DNA of 64,000 nt from Heloderma charlesbogerti (taxonomy: Eukaryota; Chordata; Lepidosauria; Squamata; Helodermatidae): NCBI GenBank assembly GCA_026122225.1, contig JANEZZ010001514.1, positions 1 to 64,000 of the forward strand. Direction: 5' to 3'. Positions 35,695 through 49,585 of this stretch are shown in pieces. The notes under the pieces are model-generated. The model was not told the origin of the DNA, made no database searches, and saw nothing but the letters and a program-made list of their open reading frames with translations. How positions within the stretch are numbered: the first letter of the stretch is position 1; every line of letters begins with the position of its first letter. The position numbers and the translations under genes were made by a program.

Positions 35695-36798
35695 GCTTGG
35701 TCTCCGTTTGGAAAAAAAAGTTGCGCGGCAACTCTCTGAACTTAAGGAGTAGGAGGGGAAATTCTCCCGCTTTCTAGGGATGTATGAATCCCACTCACCC
35801 GTCCGTTCCGGGGCATCGGCAGTGGGGGGGAGGTGCTCTGTCCCTCCCCCCTGGAATCCTCCCCGGCCAGCTCCACGCCACGGCGACTCCGCGGAGCTGC
35901 CGGCTGTGGACGGCTGCTGCCGGAATTCTGGCTGCTGCCAGGCTGCTGCGGCCACAAATGGCAGCCGCTATGCCGGCCGCCATTTGCGTGGCTGCCAAGC
36001 CGTGATAGGCTACGTAAATACTTACGTAGCCTATCACGACCAAAGGCAGCCACGCAAATGGCGGCTGCTACGCTGTTTGCGTGGCTGCCTTTTGCCGTGA
36101 TAGGCTACATAAATACTTACATAGCCTATCATGGCAAAAGGCAGCCACGCAAATGGCATAGCGGCCGCCATTTGCACCCCTGATCTTTGCCGTGATAGGC
36201 TACGTAAGTATTTATGTAGCCTATCATGGCAAAAGGCAGCCACGCAAATGGCGGCTGCTACAGCAGCCACCATTTGTGGCCACAGCAGCCCAGCAGCAGC
36301 TGGGAGACCAGCCGGAGCCGCCACCGCCACATCCACTGCTGCATCTGCCTCCACATCCGCCGCCAGGTAAGCTCTGTCCCGGGAGGATTCCGCAGGGTAG
36401 CGGGGGGGGGGGAGGCCATTCCGCCATGGATTCTGGGGGGCCGGATTCGAAAAAATCCAGCCTCACTGGAGTCCGTGGCGGAATTATCTGACATCCCTAC
36501 CCCTTTCCCGTGGGGCCTCGGGGCGGAGCTGCTGACGTCGAGCCAAACGGGCTGAGCACCTCAGCTCGGCTCCCACAACCTCTCGCTTGAGCCTGCTCCT
36601 GTGCCTCGCGTCTAAAAGCTCAAGTTGTTCCTCCCTTTCAATGCCAGGGTCAGTATCCCTCCCAGGAATGTAAGCGGGGGGGTGTCCCCCTCCAACTGCA
36701 CCTCTGAAACCTGAAGGGGTTCCTCTCCCACGGACTCTATCTCCTCCTCAGAATCAGAGCTACTTTGGGACTCTATGGGCTCAGATCCAACCCTGACA
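35695..36798 (-). mobile_element. LTR-like fragment interrupted by hAT-f (right arm)
   Basis: Mirror of 23365-24468; its TGTCAGG start lies at 36798 on the minus strand. Confidence 0.6.
35775..36499 (-). mobile_element. hAT-like element copy f (right arm)
   Basis: Mirror of 23664-24388. Confidence 0.9.
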
Positions 36799-39700
36799 GA
36801 CAGAACTGCAACAGACTCACTGTGGTCTACGTGTTACTGCTGGTTGAAACTGTATTTATTTAAATGCTGGAAGCACTGGTTAATTCTGGTATCATTGTTA
36901 TATATATATATTGACTTCCCCTTTTTTATTACCTGAATTCTGTTCTGTCCATTTCTTTTATTTTATAAATTTGTGTTAACCTTGCCCTGTTGTTTAGACC
37001 TAATTACATTTCTAGAAACCTGAAGTCTGCTACAGTATTTTTAAGAGAGCTTTGGCTGTTGGGTGGTATGGAAATGTAATAAATGAAAATGAATAAGTGG
37101 AGGACAATGGAAATGCACGAGGAGGCAGTGTGGCTAGTGTGCTCCCCTTCCTTGTGTGTTTACTCTGCGTAGATGTATAATGCCTGAATAGCGCCTGTCT
37201 GTCTCTGTGCCCCTTCAAATCCTGAATCTTCAGGAGTGTTCAGATTCAAATTCAGTTGGCTTCATCTCCTGAATCTGTCCGAATCAGCCCAGTTTGGTTC
37301 TAGATTTGTGATCTGGCCAAACCCTATACACACCCTTTGTTTTCACACCTTGGATCAAAAGAAATCATTAATGCAAGTTCTTAGTCAAGCTGTGTTGAGG
37401 GTGTCATCATCTCCATTTCACCAGGACAACGGGGGCTAGTGAAGCAGTTCTCTGTTGAGAATACAAAGCTGACAAGCCCTCAGTCAAGAGTTGCCACCAC
37501 ATTCCACCTAAACCTAGCTCTGGAGACCCTACTTGGGAGAAACATGCAAAGAATGTCGAGAAAAGCAAACTGTTTCGACCAGATAAGCAAAAACAAATTG
37601 TGCACAATTTAGCAATTCTAATACCTTGAGAACTACAGACTCCAGAAAACTTATCCATACTTTGAAATGTGCTTTTTGGAGATACAAAGTTCCCTAACTT
37701 TCACCAGAGAAGAATCGTTCAACTTTTTCTAAGCCTAACAGCCCATTTCTGAGGTACCTGATCCAGTCTCCTATCTCAATACAAGTCAGTAGCACTGGAG
37801 GTAAACCTGAGTGTTACAAAACTACTGTCAAAGCAAGGTCAGATATGGGAGGTGTGAGACACTTTCTGAATCTGGCTGATTGAAGGAACAGCAAAGAAAT
37901 TAATGTTGACAGGAGGGGCCTGGAGGCTCTTGTAGAGATTTGGGCAGGAATGCACGGTGTGAGCCAGGTATGCAAAGCGATAAAAGTTCTAGAGGTCATA
38001 GCACTGATGCTATGAGTTCAAAAGCCAAATCTCTATCAGGTGAGTGAAGGTTATGCATCTAACTCAACGAGACAGCCTTGGTTGGTGTGGATCGACTGTT
38101 TGCCTTTCCCCATCACCCCATTGCGGAACTTGCTGTAGAATCTTGGAGCCAGCCAGCCAGCCAGCCAGCCAGCCAGGCTGCATACCAGAGACTCTCCCAA
38201 GCACGCCATATCTCAGCATGCCAAACTCTCCTCCATGGCCCCTCATTTATGGCATGCCCTGCCCTGAGACAGCTTGCCCGCCACCTACTTCAGTGTCCTT
38301 TTGGCACCCGGCAAAGACCTCTAATTCTCATACACTTTGAAAATCTGATACATTAGCTTTACACTATGCTGTGTTTTAAATGTGGATCCCTTCCTCTCTG
38401 GAACTTGTATGTATGTATTGTTTGTGATTGATGTTATTTTTAAGCGTTTCTCACTGTTTTATAATTGTTGTAGCGCTGATTTTTGAATTTTATTGAATTG
38501 TATTTTGTGGATTTTTGTGTTTTGAAATTACTTCTAACAATTTTTTTCATCCGAGGCAAAGAACATTTAGGCAGGCATCTGCCAGTGCCAAGTGAAGTAA
38601 GTAAGTAATTAAATAAATATGCAAAGACAAGGCTCTACTGACCAGCCTTTGGCTTTTGTTTTACCATTTCCTTAAACCCTGGAACTCTCAGTTGTCTTGC
38701 TCCAAAATAAAAGGAAATCGTCACAGAGATCAATAATTACATTCCATGAAGTTTTTACTATAATGATAAAAAAAAAACTTTTCCAGCAAGATGTTAAATG
38801 AAATCTTCCTGTTAGTTTTACATTTGTGTCTCACCTGTGTTTCCAAGAAGTGGTATTTTAGCCCTGAAACTTCCTTTCAGTAGGCTTGACTGAAAGTGAA
38901 TACCTTGCCCATGGCTGCTTGCATAGAGGACTTGAACTGTAATTTCTCATAGCCAAAAACAACACTCTAGCTACTGTACCATTCTCTTGAACAAAGTGCT
39001 TCCTTCTTTCTTTGATTTTTTTTAAAAAAATACTTATTGGCTTGTTGCTCTTATACCCCCACCAGTCTGGAAGAATCTCAGAGCATCTCATATTGTCCAG
39101 GCTGGTGAAGTTTCAAGACTGCAACTGCCATCACATGCCTGGGTCCACGTTCTTTGCCTGGAATTATTTGAGCTCTTTACATCTCATTTTTTTGTGCTTT
39201 GAAAAACAACAACAGAAACATCCTTGGGTTTTTTCTTCTGACACATACGCCCCTCGCTTTTTGGGGAGAACTGGAAAAAGAGTAAATACTAAACATAAAC
39301 ATACGGAATTACACATGCAAACACACAAGGAAACAGGAGTATCTGAACAAAAAAAAATTGTGAGAAAAAGGGAGAAGAACACTTGATGATTTGGGTCTTT
39401 TCCCACATGGTTTATGGACAATTCTTTCTTTTCCCTGCCCCAGTCAACCCTAATCTACAATGTATTCTACAACTTTTGGCATTGCTAAGCTAAGATACTG
39501 TAGAATTTTAAGGCGCTTTATTTCATTTTCCATGGGAACCTCTTTTCCTTTTGTCTGGTTTATTCCTCCCTTCTCGCCTCTGATGATTTTATTCAAATGC
39601 AACAGCAGGAGAAGTGGCTGAACAAAAGGCCCTTTTCAGTTTTTTAATGTGTCTTGTAATCTTTGTACTCTGAGGCATGTAGTTGTGTTAAATGGACTAA

Positions 39701-41305
39701 TTTTTCCAGCTGTTCAAGTGTGTACATTTGAGGGAGGGACGGGGTGAGGGAGGGAGGGAGTGAGAGTGTGGTTACAAATACAGACTTCAGAAATACAATC
39801 ACAATAAATACAAAACCTTGGGATAACAACTCAGTTTTTAAGGCAAACGACCTATTTAAGTGGATTTCACAATATGGAAGTAATACTCAGGGTGGCACAT
39901 CAACAAACGGTCCCATAAAAGCAAGTCTATGGGGAAGAAAGAAAGTTCATTTCTCAGGTACTTATTGCAAAAATGAGGTTTTTTGTTGTATCATGTACAG
40001 CATTAATAGTTTGTATGCTTCCAGTTGGACAGTGCTGTAAGCTACATGTGAAATGGCAATTCAGTTTTCACACTACTGGGGGATATTGTGTTTTTCCTCT
40101 GTGTACATCCCACTATGGTCTGTCCACACCAGTGCCCTGAGCACTACTCTTCTGTAGTGATTTATCAGGCAGCAAAAACCCACATTTTTTGTGGGTCACA
40201 GCTCAGCCCACATTTACTATACCCTTGGTAAACAATAATGAAAAATACCACAACTGAAAGAATGCTATACACCTAGGATGCTCTCTCTCTCTCTCAGATA
40301 GAGGGGTGGGGGAACCCTTCCCAATCACGCTAAAATGGATTTTAGCAAGGAGGATAATGACAGTGACTAGGAAGGGTTTTAAAATTTACTTTTCATATGA
40401 GCATTGTAGCATCATAATGCTATAATACTATTTCAATATTATTGAACTTAACTCTATATTGTGTTGTTGATGTTTTACAAAAAACAGATACCTTTCCAGT
40501 CACCATCATTAACCACTTTGTTAAAATGGCAGTATATGGAAAGGATTCTTTTTTCCCCATACACACACACAATACACACTACAAAATTCATTTAATTGGT
40601 ATTACTATTCATCTAATAGATCTTAAATGAATAGGGCTATGTATTTATGGGGGAGATATATATATATATGAATATGGATATTTCTATCTAGCTATGTATC
40701 TATCAAGAGACAGATGGATGGACAGACAGAATAGCATTTTAGTGCTGCTTTAAAGGCCATTTAAAAAAAAACAATAATTATAAAATGGTGTGCGCCATAA
40801 AGATTTGACTGGATTTGTGCTGAAATATGTGGGCTTACCTGCCCACATCAAAACATGCCTCTTAAAAAGATGGAAGAGTTGTGCTAAGGGCATCTACAAC
40901 TGCAGAGATTGCCTTACTCTTCTGCCCTTCTCCAAAAGGTCAGATTTCCTGCAGTAAGAAGCTGCACTTGGAAAATATGGGAGGATTACAACTGCATGAT
41001 GACATCATGGTGGGGCCCCATAAAATGTCAGTGAATGAGCTATGGTGAGTCCACAATAAATCCCTTGTCTGGAAGCAGCTTTCATGAGCACAAAGTCTTG
41101 ACTCCACCCCCCACCCCCATTTCTTCTTCTACCTGGACTCCTAATTATGGCATTTCCTCAGGTGATGTGTACATCTTGCACGTATTCCATAGTGTTACTT
41201 TTCTATCTTCTTATCTTGAGATCTTACAAGATAGGTTTGTTTTTTTATGACTTATTTTTATTATAAAAGTTCAACAAAAGAAAAGAAATGGGGTGGTATG
41301 GTAGC
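36799..41305. other. 4.5 kb without recognisable gene (right arm)
   Basis: Mirror of 18858-23364. Contains (AGCC)n near 38148-38177, CTCT near 40280-40297 and TATA near 40655-40668. Confidence 0.5.
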
Positions 41306-41446
41306 TACATAGAATCATAGAATAGCAGGGTTGGAGGGGGCCTATCAGACCATCAAGTCCAACACCCGGCTCAATGCAGGAATCCAAGTCAGAGCATCCC
41401 TGACAAGTGGCTGTCCAGCCTTGTCTTGAATAGCTTTGAACATATC
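41306..41446 (-). mobile_element. CR1 3'-terminal fragment (right arm)
   Basis: Mirror of 18717-18857. Confidence 0.9.
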
Positions 41447-41602
41447 AGTTTCAATGCATACATATGATTGTGGGTGGCCCGGGCAGGCCACCCACTGTTA
41501 TGGTGGGGAACACTCTTTTGCGCATTTTTCCACAGGGGCAAAAAGTCTGTTTTGGGGATATAGCTAAGCTCCCCCTTGTCCAATCTGCCCCAATTTTTGC
41601 AC

Positions 41603-42117
41603 ATATTTACGTAGGCTAAAACGGCAAATCAAAAAGGGACGCAAATAGCGCCCACTACGCTATTTGCGTTCCCCTTTCTTTTCACTGTAATAGTCTACGT
41701 AAATATTTACGTAGACTAAGATGGCCCAAAATAAGGAACGCAAATGGCGGCAGACATAGCCGCCACCATTTGCGTACGCCGTTGTTGTTGTTTTTTAACC
41801 GGGATGTGATAGGCTACATAAGTCTTTACGTAGCCTATCATGTCTCTGTCAAAAAAAAACAACCCAGGCGACCAGACTGCAAATGGCGGCAGCGGCAGCT
41901 GGTCGGAAGACCAGCCGCCGAAGACGCCTCCGAAGACGCCGCCGAAGACGCCGCCGAAGACACCACCGCCCAGAACATCCGCCCCAGGTAAGTCTCGTCC
42001 TGGGGGGGATCCGCAGGGGGGGCGGGGGGCAGGCCGTTCCGCCACAGATTTTGGGGGGCCGAATGCCAGTGCATTCGGCCTCACCGAGATCCATGGCAGA
42101 ATTCTCTGACATCCCTA
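41603..42117 (-). mobile_element. hAT-like element copy e, truncated (right arm)
   Basis: Mirror of 18046-18560, with the GAAGACGCC expansion at 41918-41963. Confidence 0.85.
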
Positions 42118-42439
42118 ATGGTACTGCACTAACAACAGCATCAAGGTCGCTGCGGATGTTGTATGCAAAAAATATGTAGGGAAAACTACAATGGACCGAA
42201 GAACAAGATTCCATAGCCTCAAATCTGTAATTCTTACAAAAAACCGGAGCAGCCAGTTGCAAGACATTTCAGCTCACCTGCACATAGTCTTTCTGATTGA
42301 CAGTTGCTTCCAGGAGAACAAACAAAAGACACTGACATGCTTGACAAAAGGGAAAAATTCTGGATCTACAGACTGAGAACTCTTAGTCCCAATGGCCTTT
42401 GTCTGGAGGCCAATTTGTAAGCACTATACCAGTCATACG

Positions 42440-43254
42440 TAGGGGTGTACGAAACCCCGCTTACCTGGCTCTGCCAGGTTCCGCTGGGGGGGGGAGAGGC
42501 GCTCTGTCCCTCCCCCCGGAATCCTTGCCGGGGGGGGGAGGCGCTCTGTGCCTTCCCCTGGAATCCTGGCTGGCCGGCTCCGCTCCATGGCCAAGCCGCA
42601 GAGCCGCCGGCCGGCTCCAGCCACCCACAGCCAGACATCCAGCCGCTGGGCAGACCTGCAGGGACACAAATGGTGGCTGTCATAGCCGCCGTCATTTGCG
42701 TCCCTTTCTTTCGCCGTGATAGGCTACGTAAAAATTTACATAACCTATCACGGCAGGGGGAAAACCCCAGCGTATGCAAATGGTGGAAGCCGCCGCCATT
42801 TGCGTACTCTGGTTTTTTTCCCCCCCTGCCGTGATAGGCTACATAAATACTTACGTAGCTTATCGTGGCAGGGGGGGAAAAAAACCCAGCATACGCAAAT
42901 GGCGGTAGCCGCCGCCATTTGCATACACTGGGTTCCCCCCCCCCGCCATGATAGGCTATGTAAATACGTAGCCTATCATGGCCTCCGCAGGGATGCAAAT
43001 GGCGTCCCTGTGTTAGCCGTGATAGGCTAGGTAAGTATGTACGTAGCCTATCACGGCTGAAGAGGAAGACACGAATGGCAGCCGCTGGACGGCCGCCATT
43101 CCCACAACAGTGTGGATGGGAGCAGGTAAGTGCTCCGTTTCACGCACCTTTCGTGGGGTGGGGGCGGCGGGCACTTTGTCCCACGCGCCTTTCGTGGGTT
43201 GGGGGGGGGGCTTTGTTCCTCAACGGTTTTCGGGGGAATTCTCTGACATCCCTA
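42440..43254 (-). mobile_element. hAT-like element copy d (right arm)
   Basis: Mirror of 16909-17723. Confidence 0.9.
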
Positions 43255-43417
43255 GTCATACTTCTGTTTTTTCTCCTAAGGAACTTTCATCTCCAGGCAT
43301 TCTAAACTGCCACTCCTGATATCCATTTAACAGTACAGCTACTGTTGAGGCAGAAGCTGAAATGTTTAGCTCAAAGGTGTTTTTTTTAAAAATACTCTGT
43401 TGTTAGTCTTTCTATAG

Positions 43418-43420
<3 letters not shown>

Positions 43421-43462
<42 letters not shown>
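43421..43462. repeat. TA microsatellite (right arm)
   Basis: (TA)n between GTATG and GAAGACAC. One of the few places where the arms differ. Confidence 0.9.
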
Positions 43463-43465
<3 letters not shown>

Positions 43466-44000
43466 GACACAGTTTCTAAGAACTATACATAAACTTCAAC
43501 AACAGCAGACCAAATATTCAAATGAGCATCCATTTGCAGGTGGTGTCTATACACAACTTGTTCAAATACTGAAAGCATTGTAAGGTATTCAATCTATTGC
43601 ATTATAGGAGGTGAGCATTTATCCTTCCAATATTGTAATATCAGTACTTAGCTGTCAGAAGGGCATTGAGAATCCATTTGCACTGACCATGCATTAACTT
43701 CCAGGAAGCAGGTAGATCATTTAAAATAGCATGTACTTCAGTAAACATTAAAGACTGTTCCAATACAAAATTTATCCATATAATGGCCTCCTCCCCAAAA
43801 GAGGCAACTACTGGGCTTGCAAATACATATGCTTAAAAGAAGCATTAACTGCATTATACCTCCAACAATTGGACAACTTAGACAAACCCTTATTAAGGAA
43901 ATGTTGTGGCATCCAATAGCCATGAAACAAAAGTTTTTGCTGAATAAGATGCAACCTGAGATCCATAGACACATCAGATACAGATGCCAAGGTAGCAATC

Positions 44001-45427
44001 CATTGACTATCTTCAAAAAGGGTAAAAAGGAGGAACCTGGGAACTACAGACCAGTCAGTCTGACAACAATCCCTGGGAAAATTCTGGAGCAGATGATAAA
44101 GCAATCAACCTGTAAGAAACTTGAAAACAATGCAGTGATTACTCGAAGCCAACATGGATTTGTCAAGAACAAATCCTGCCAGACTAATCTGATCTCATTT
44201 TTTCATCAAGTCACCTCCCTTGTGGACCATGGGAATGCTGTGGACATCATATACCTCGACTTAGCAAAGCTTTCGACAAAGTGCCCCATGATCTCCTGAT
44301 GAGCAAACTAGCTCAAAGTGGGATAGATGAAACAACAATCAGGTGGATCCACAGTTGGCTACAGAATCGGACTCAAAGAGTGCTTATCAATGGGACCTTC
44401 TCAAACTGGGGAGAGGTAATGAGTGGGGTACCGCAGGGCTCAGTCCTGGGCCCAGTGCTCTTCAACATTTGTATTAATGACTTGGAGAAAGAGGTGCAGG
44501 AAATCCTTATCAAATCTGCAGATGTCACAGAATTGGGCAGAATAGCTAAAACCCTGGAAAATTCAAAGGGATAGCTAATACCTTGGAAGACAGAAATAAA
44601 ATTCAAAGTGATTTTGTTAGACTGGAGCACTGGGCAGAAAACAACAGAATGACATTTAATAGGGATAAATGCCACATTCTGCACTTAGGAAAAATAAACC
44701 AAATGCACAGTTACAAGATGGGGGATACGTGACTCAACAACAGTACAAGCGAGAAGGATCTTGGAATTGTTGTAGATCACAAGCTGAATAGGAGCCCACA
44801 ATGTGATGTGGCTGCAAAAAAGGCCAATGTTATTTTGGGCTGCATTAATAGAAGCATAGCTTCCAAATCCCGGGAAGTACTAGTTTCCCTCTACTCAGCA
44901 CTGGTTAGGCCTCATCTGGAGTACTGTGTCCAGTTCTGGGCACTGCACTTTAAGAAGGATGCAGACAAGCTGGAGAGGGTTCAGAGGAGGGCAACAAAGA
45001 TGATCAGGGGACTGGAAACAAAGCCCTGTGAGGAGAGACTGAAAGAACTGGGCATGTTTAGCTGGAGAAGAGAAGACTGAGGGGAGATATGATGGTGCTC
45101 TTCAAGTACTTGAAAGGTTGTCACAGAGATGAAGGCCAGGATTTCTTCTCAATCATCCCAATATGCAGGATGATGAATAATGGGCTCAAGTGACAGGAAG
45201 CCAGATTCTGGCTGACCATCAGGAGAAACGTCCTGACTGTTAGAGCAATATGACAACGGAACTCATGACCTAGGGAGATGGTGGGCTCTCCCACACTGGA
45301 GGCATTAAAGATGCGGCTGCACAGCCATCTGTCAGGGATGCTCTTCTGACTTGGATTCCTGCATTGAGCAGGGGGTTGGACTCGATGGTCTTGTAGGCCC
45401 CTTCCAACCCTACGATTCTATGATTCT
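44001..45427 (+). mobile_element. CR1 LINE, 5'-truncated, inserted in L1
   Basis: Starts abruptly inside the RT at FKKGKKEEPGNYRPVSL (about 44015) and ends with the CR1 3' tail ATTCTATGATTCTAT at 45413-45427. The RT is dead. The motif A region is frameshifted after IIYLDL (about 44260). Motif B GVPQGSVLGPVLF is intact (44426-44465). The catalytic box reads SADVTE instead of FADDTK (about 44515). A short tandem duplication follows (ATAGCTAA at 44542 and 44572). Later pieces (44808-45080) encode [17 protein letters not shown] and [15 protein letters not shown]. It splits the L1 remnant, so it inserted later. Confidence 0.92.
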
Positions 45428-45722
45428 ATAACCCTATCTTTTCTAATATGCCTAGGACCGAATACCATCCATTTAGAGAGAAGGTCCAGACAAGAATATT
45501 CCAAAACTGACCAAGGTGAAAAATCTGATCTAAATGGAAAAGACAAAAATTTAGTACAAGTCTACAAATAAGCCCAATGATATAAAGCAAGGTCCGGAAA
45601 ACCAGACCCACCTTCTTTTACTGGAAGTTGCATCCTTTCCAAGGATAATCATGGTGGAGCGGACCCCCCCCCCATGCACAAAATTATGAAACAAGGTGTT
45701 GATTATGAAACAAGGTGCTGAT

Positions 45723-45768
45723 GCCCTTGTAGGCCCCTTCCAACCCTACTATTCTATGATTCTATGGT
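45723..45768 (+). mobile_element. CR1 3'-tail fragment (right arm)
   Basis: Mirror of 14396-14441. Confidence 0.8.
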
Positions 45769-46537
45769 TTTTTTGGAAAATATTTGCCAGGGATAGGTAG
45801 AGGAATTCCACATATAACATAAACAGTCTGAGGTTAAGTATTCATCCTGACTATATTTTTTTGCCCTGCAAACTCAGTTTTAATTCCCAAGAGAACTCAT
45901 CAATCAATTTATTCATATTAAGCTTGATCATTTGAGATATGTCTCTAGGAATAAAATATTCCCAAATCGGTAATAACATCCGGGCACCATCAAAATTGCC
46001 AGTCAGCCAATAAAGTACAAGATACAGTATATCCAATCAGCATCAGTTCAGACTTTGACCAATTAATGGAATAGCCAGACAAATTACCAGAAATATTAAG
46101 CAACTGCATCAGAGCCAGAACAGACAACTGGAGTTCCAAGATAAACAATAAAAGATCATCGGATCAGTGTAAAGAATAATTTTAAATTCTAAACTATCAT
46201 GCACAAAGCTGTGAATACTACTATTCCATCTAATGACACAGCCCAGAGGTTCCAAGCATAAATCAAATATCAAAGGAGAAAGTGGACATCTTTGTCTGGT
46301 ACCTCTCCTACATGAAAAGAAAGCTGGAAAAAAAAGCCATTAGTCATAACCCTAGCTCTTTGAGGTTGAGTATAAAGTTCTGGGCCATTACAAAAATTCT
46401 ACAAGAAAATCAAATTTACTCAGTGTAGCAAAAATTAATTTCCAATGAATTTTATTGAAGGCCTTTTCAGCATCCAAGGAAACAATGGCAGCCTGGTCCA
46501 TTCTATCTGTGCTTAAAACTATCAGATCAATAACTAA

Positions 46538-46991
46538 ACGGAGGGAGCAATCCTATCTGGGTTGACGGTCACCTCCAAGCCCGGGGGTGACCATCTATCC
46601 AGTGCAGGGCAGGAGGAGTGGTGAGGAGCGGATCTCCTCCTCTCTCCCCCCGCCCAGCTTTCGTGGCTAGACAGCCAATTTTGGCTGTCTAGCCGTGGGA
46701 CCTTGGGGTGCGGGAAGCGGCAGCTGGACAACACATAGGATGTGTCGTACCAGCATTTCTGACTTCCCCGCCCTGGCATGCCCCCAGGAACTCCCCGTTT
46801 TTGCCTCTCTGTGCTCTTCTTCTAAGTGTGGACTATGGGGCTGTTCTGCGCTGCCTATGAGGCGGTGCGGGAAGGGGTGGAGGTCGGTTCTCAGGGAACT
46901 GACCTCAGATCACGGGCTCTGAGGTTGGTTCCCAGAAACCGACCTATCCTATGGCCATCTACCTGCTGACTAGTGGCCATAGGATTGTGCC
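46538..46991. mobile_element. Terminal-inverted-repeat element inside L1 (right arm)
   Basis: Mirror of 13173-13626. Confidence 0.6.
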
Positions 46992-47564
46992 CTAAGATTA
47001 TCAACCCCCATCCATGTTTAATAAATCCCACCTGATCTGCTTGAACCAGTGTTGTAATAACTTCTTGCAGTCTATCAGCCAAAAATAGCAGTTAATATTT
47101 TAATATGTACATTAGTCAACGAGATAGGCCGAAAGTTAGTGCAATAAGTGTGATCCTTGCCAAGCTTAGGAATCACGGTAATATAAGCATCATTTGACAA
47201 AAAAGAAAGGGAGCCTGATTCAAAGACATGATTATAAAGACGATGAAGGTTTGGAACAAACAGGTTGGAAAATGTTTTATACCATTCAATTGGAAGCCTG
47301 TCCAGACCAGGTGATTTCCCAGTATTCATACTCCTAATTGCTTTCATAATTTCCTGTATAAGCAAAGAAGGTGGAAGAAACTGCTGTTGTGAAGAATCTA
47401 GACATGGAAGATCAACATGAGAGAAAAAAAAAAAGAAACATCCATGTCCTGCTCCAGTATTTCACTACCTGTACTATACAAGTCAGAATAAAACTTTAAA
47501 AATTGTAAATCTATATATTTGGTTGGTAGAGGTCTATATCGTATTACCCTAATCTTTAATAGCT

Positions 47565-49016
47565 GAAATAAAATGTCCAGGCTTTTGCTGCTTAAGATGA
47601 TGATCAGAATCTTACCTGGACACTCGCCATTTTCCCAGTATACTTGTACACAGGTAAAGGCAAATTCCACCTACTGTGAAAGAATATTATTTAACTTGTG
47701 TTTAATATTCTGAAAATCCTGATAAAGTTGCAGAGTTGGGCAAGTGGCAAACTGGGTTAGAAGAAGTTTCAAGAGAGGTTTGTTGCAACCACAGAAGCTG
47801 CAGCTCAAACTAGGTTCATCTAGGATTGGAATTATTGGAACATATCAGGCTGAAAGCACCAGCCCAATCTCTTCGGAGCAACCACAATATTAAGACACAG
47901 GTGAACTTAGGGCACTCTGTATCTTATCACTCAGCAGCTTGCATTTAAAGGTGTTAACAGCCACCCTGGAAAACTATTGAGTGCAAAGAGATGTGAGATG
48001 GTATGCAAGCTCTGCCTGTAGTATTTAATCTGAGATGGCTGATTCACACATGCGAATGATCACTTGAAGAGCACGTGTGCGCAGATGAACTCTCAACTGG
48101 GAGAGTGCCTCTCTGGGAGCAGCACAGAAGAACAACTGGCAGAGGGGGGCTGACGGGGCCACAAGAAACACCAAGCCCTCTGCCTCATCTGCCGTCACCT
48201 GCTAGCAAGAGTGCCTTCTTGCCTGCCTTTTTGCTGGATCGCTGGCTCTGCTGGACTGTTTTCCTCTGCTGCTTGCTAGGAAGGGTTTGCAGCTGAGGAC
48301 TGTGTGGTGGCTGGAGTGGGCCAGAGCCTCACCTGTGAGCGGAGCAGCTCTGGGAAGAGGCTCATAAAGAACCAGCCCTGCCACAGCAGGGTCAACCCCG
48401 GAAGGGCGACACCAAAGGGGGTTGCCCCCTTCCGTTGCCACATGGGCGAGAGCGCCCCTCTGCTGGTCTGGCAGTAGGAAGCTTGCCAGGCTCCTGTGTG
48501 AGAGACAGGCCTGTGACCCTCACCTGGGGCGAGAGCCTGGGTGGGGGGAGTTTGTGGTGTGTGGAGCCCCCCCGCGAGTGAGAGTCAGGGGTGGAGAAAG
48601 ATAAGCGCCATCCAAATAGGGGTGGGATAGAGCCACCTGTGTAGGCTGATAACTCGGGTGAGCCACTTAGGGGAGCCACAAGGGAGCAGAGAGCCTGGGT
48701 TGTAGTTTTTAAAAATTGTTGATGGGTGGTGGGCTTCGGGGGTGTGTTTGTGGTTTTAGGGGAGGGGTGCCCACCCGATAGGTGGAAGCGAGGGAGGCAT
48801 GTGTCCACCTGGCGGAGGCAGTGGGGGGAGTTCTGGAGGCCAGAACATACTGAGGCTGGCTGCAGACACTGGCGGAGTGCCAGGGGCAGGCCTTGCCAGG
48901 TAACGGGAGCAGGGGAAAGATGCGTAATGTCTGTCCCCTGTTCCGGGCCTGTCCAGAGCCGAAGGATAGCTGGGGGATGCGTGACTCCATCCTCTGGCCT
49001 TGCTCTGCTGCTGTGA
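47565..49016. other. No clear gene; possible L2 5' region (right arm)
   Basis: Mirror of 11148-12599. GC-rich from about 48260 up to the L2 endonuclease remnant. Confidence 0.4.
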
Positions 49017-49390
49017 AATGCCAGGTCCGTTGCCCATAAAACATCTCTAATCCATGACATGATCCTGGTTGAGGGTGCGGACCGGGCATGTACTATGGAG
49101 ACCAGGCTGGATGAGGCCACTGCTTCCACTCCTGCAGCCGTTTGCCCAGCTGGATTTTCATAGGCGCAGCTGCCAAGGGCTGGGGGTCAGGGAGGGGGAG
49201 TGGCTGTTACATACCAGGAGACCTTGGTCCTCACCAGACTCCCCCTCCGGGAGAACAGGGTGCTGGTTGCATGAACTGGAGGTTGGGCCCGAAGGGCAGT
49301 CTGGGGATTCTGCTTGTGTACTGCCCACCCCGCTGCACGACAGACTCCCTGGCCAAAGTGCTTGAGGTGGTCTCTGATGTGCGTGTGCAG
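49017..49390 (+). pseudogene. L2-like LINE endonuclease remnant
   Basis: N-terminal part of an L2-type apurinic endonuclease. In one frame it reads NARSVAHKTSLIHDMIL, then ADRACTMETRLDEATAS (family form METWLDE), then CPAGFS, a stop at about 49161, and GGGVAVTYQETLVLTRLPL. It shifts frame near 49270 to RLGPKGSLGILLVYCPPR and DSLAKVLEVVSDV. The GDFN catalytic segment that should follow is missing because hAT-c begins at 49391. One stop and at least one frameshift: not functional. Confidence 0.78.
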
Positions 49391-49585
49391 TAGGGATGTA
49401 CGAAATTGGCCTTACCTGGCTCTGCCGGGTTCCGCTGGGGGGGGAGGCGCTCCGTCCCTCCCCCCGGAATCCTCACCGGCCGGCTCCGCTCTGCGGGGAT
49501 TCTGCAGAGCTGCCGCCGTTTGCATCCCTGTAGTCAGCCGTGATAGGCTACGTAAATCTTTACGTAGCCTATCACGTCTGACTTA
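49391..49585 (-). mobile_element. hAT-like element copy c, truncated (right arm)
   Basis: Mirror of 10579-10773. Confidence 0.85.

Larger units (their letters stand above)
43744..47564 (-). mobile_element. L1 LINE ORF2 remnant (right arm)
   Basis: Mirror of 12600-16420, read on the minus strand. Confidence 0.85.

Noticed and set aside
41849..42262. Arginine-rich ORF (137 codons) and its antisense partners
   Set aside because: It lies in the GGCGTCTTC expansion and palindromes of hAT copy e. It is open in several frames on both strands and absent from other copies of the family; it is a composition artefact.
48392..49129. 245-codon ORF, the longest frame not matched to a known family
   Set aside because: It is antisense to the L2 endonuclease remnant and GC-rich upstream sequence, with no domain; no evidence of a gene.
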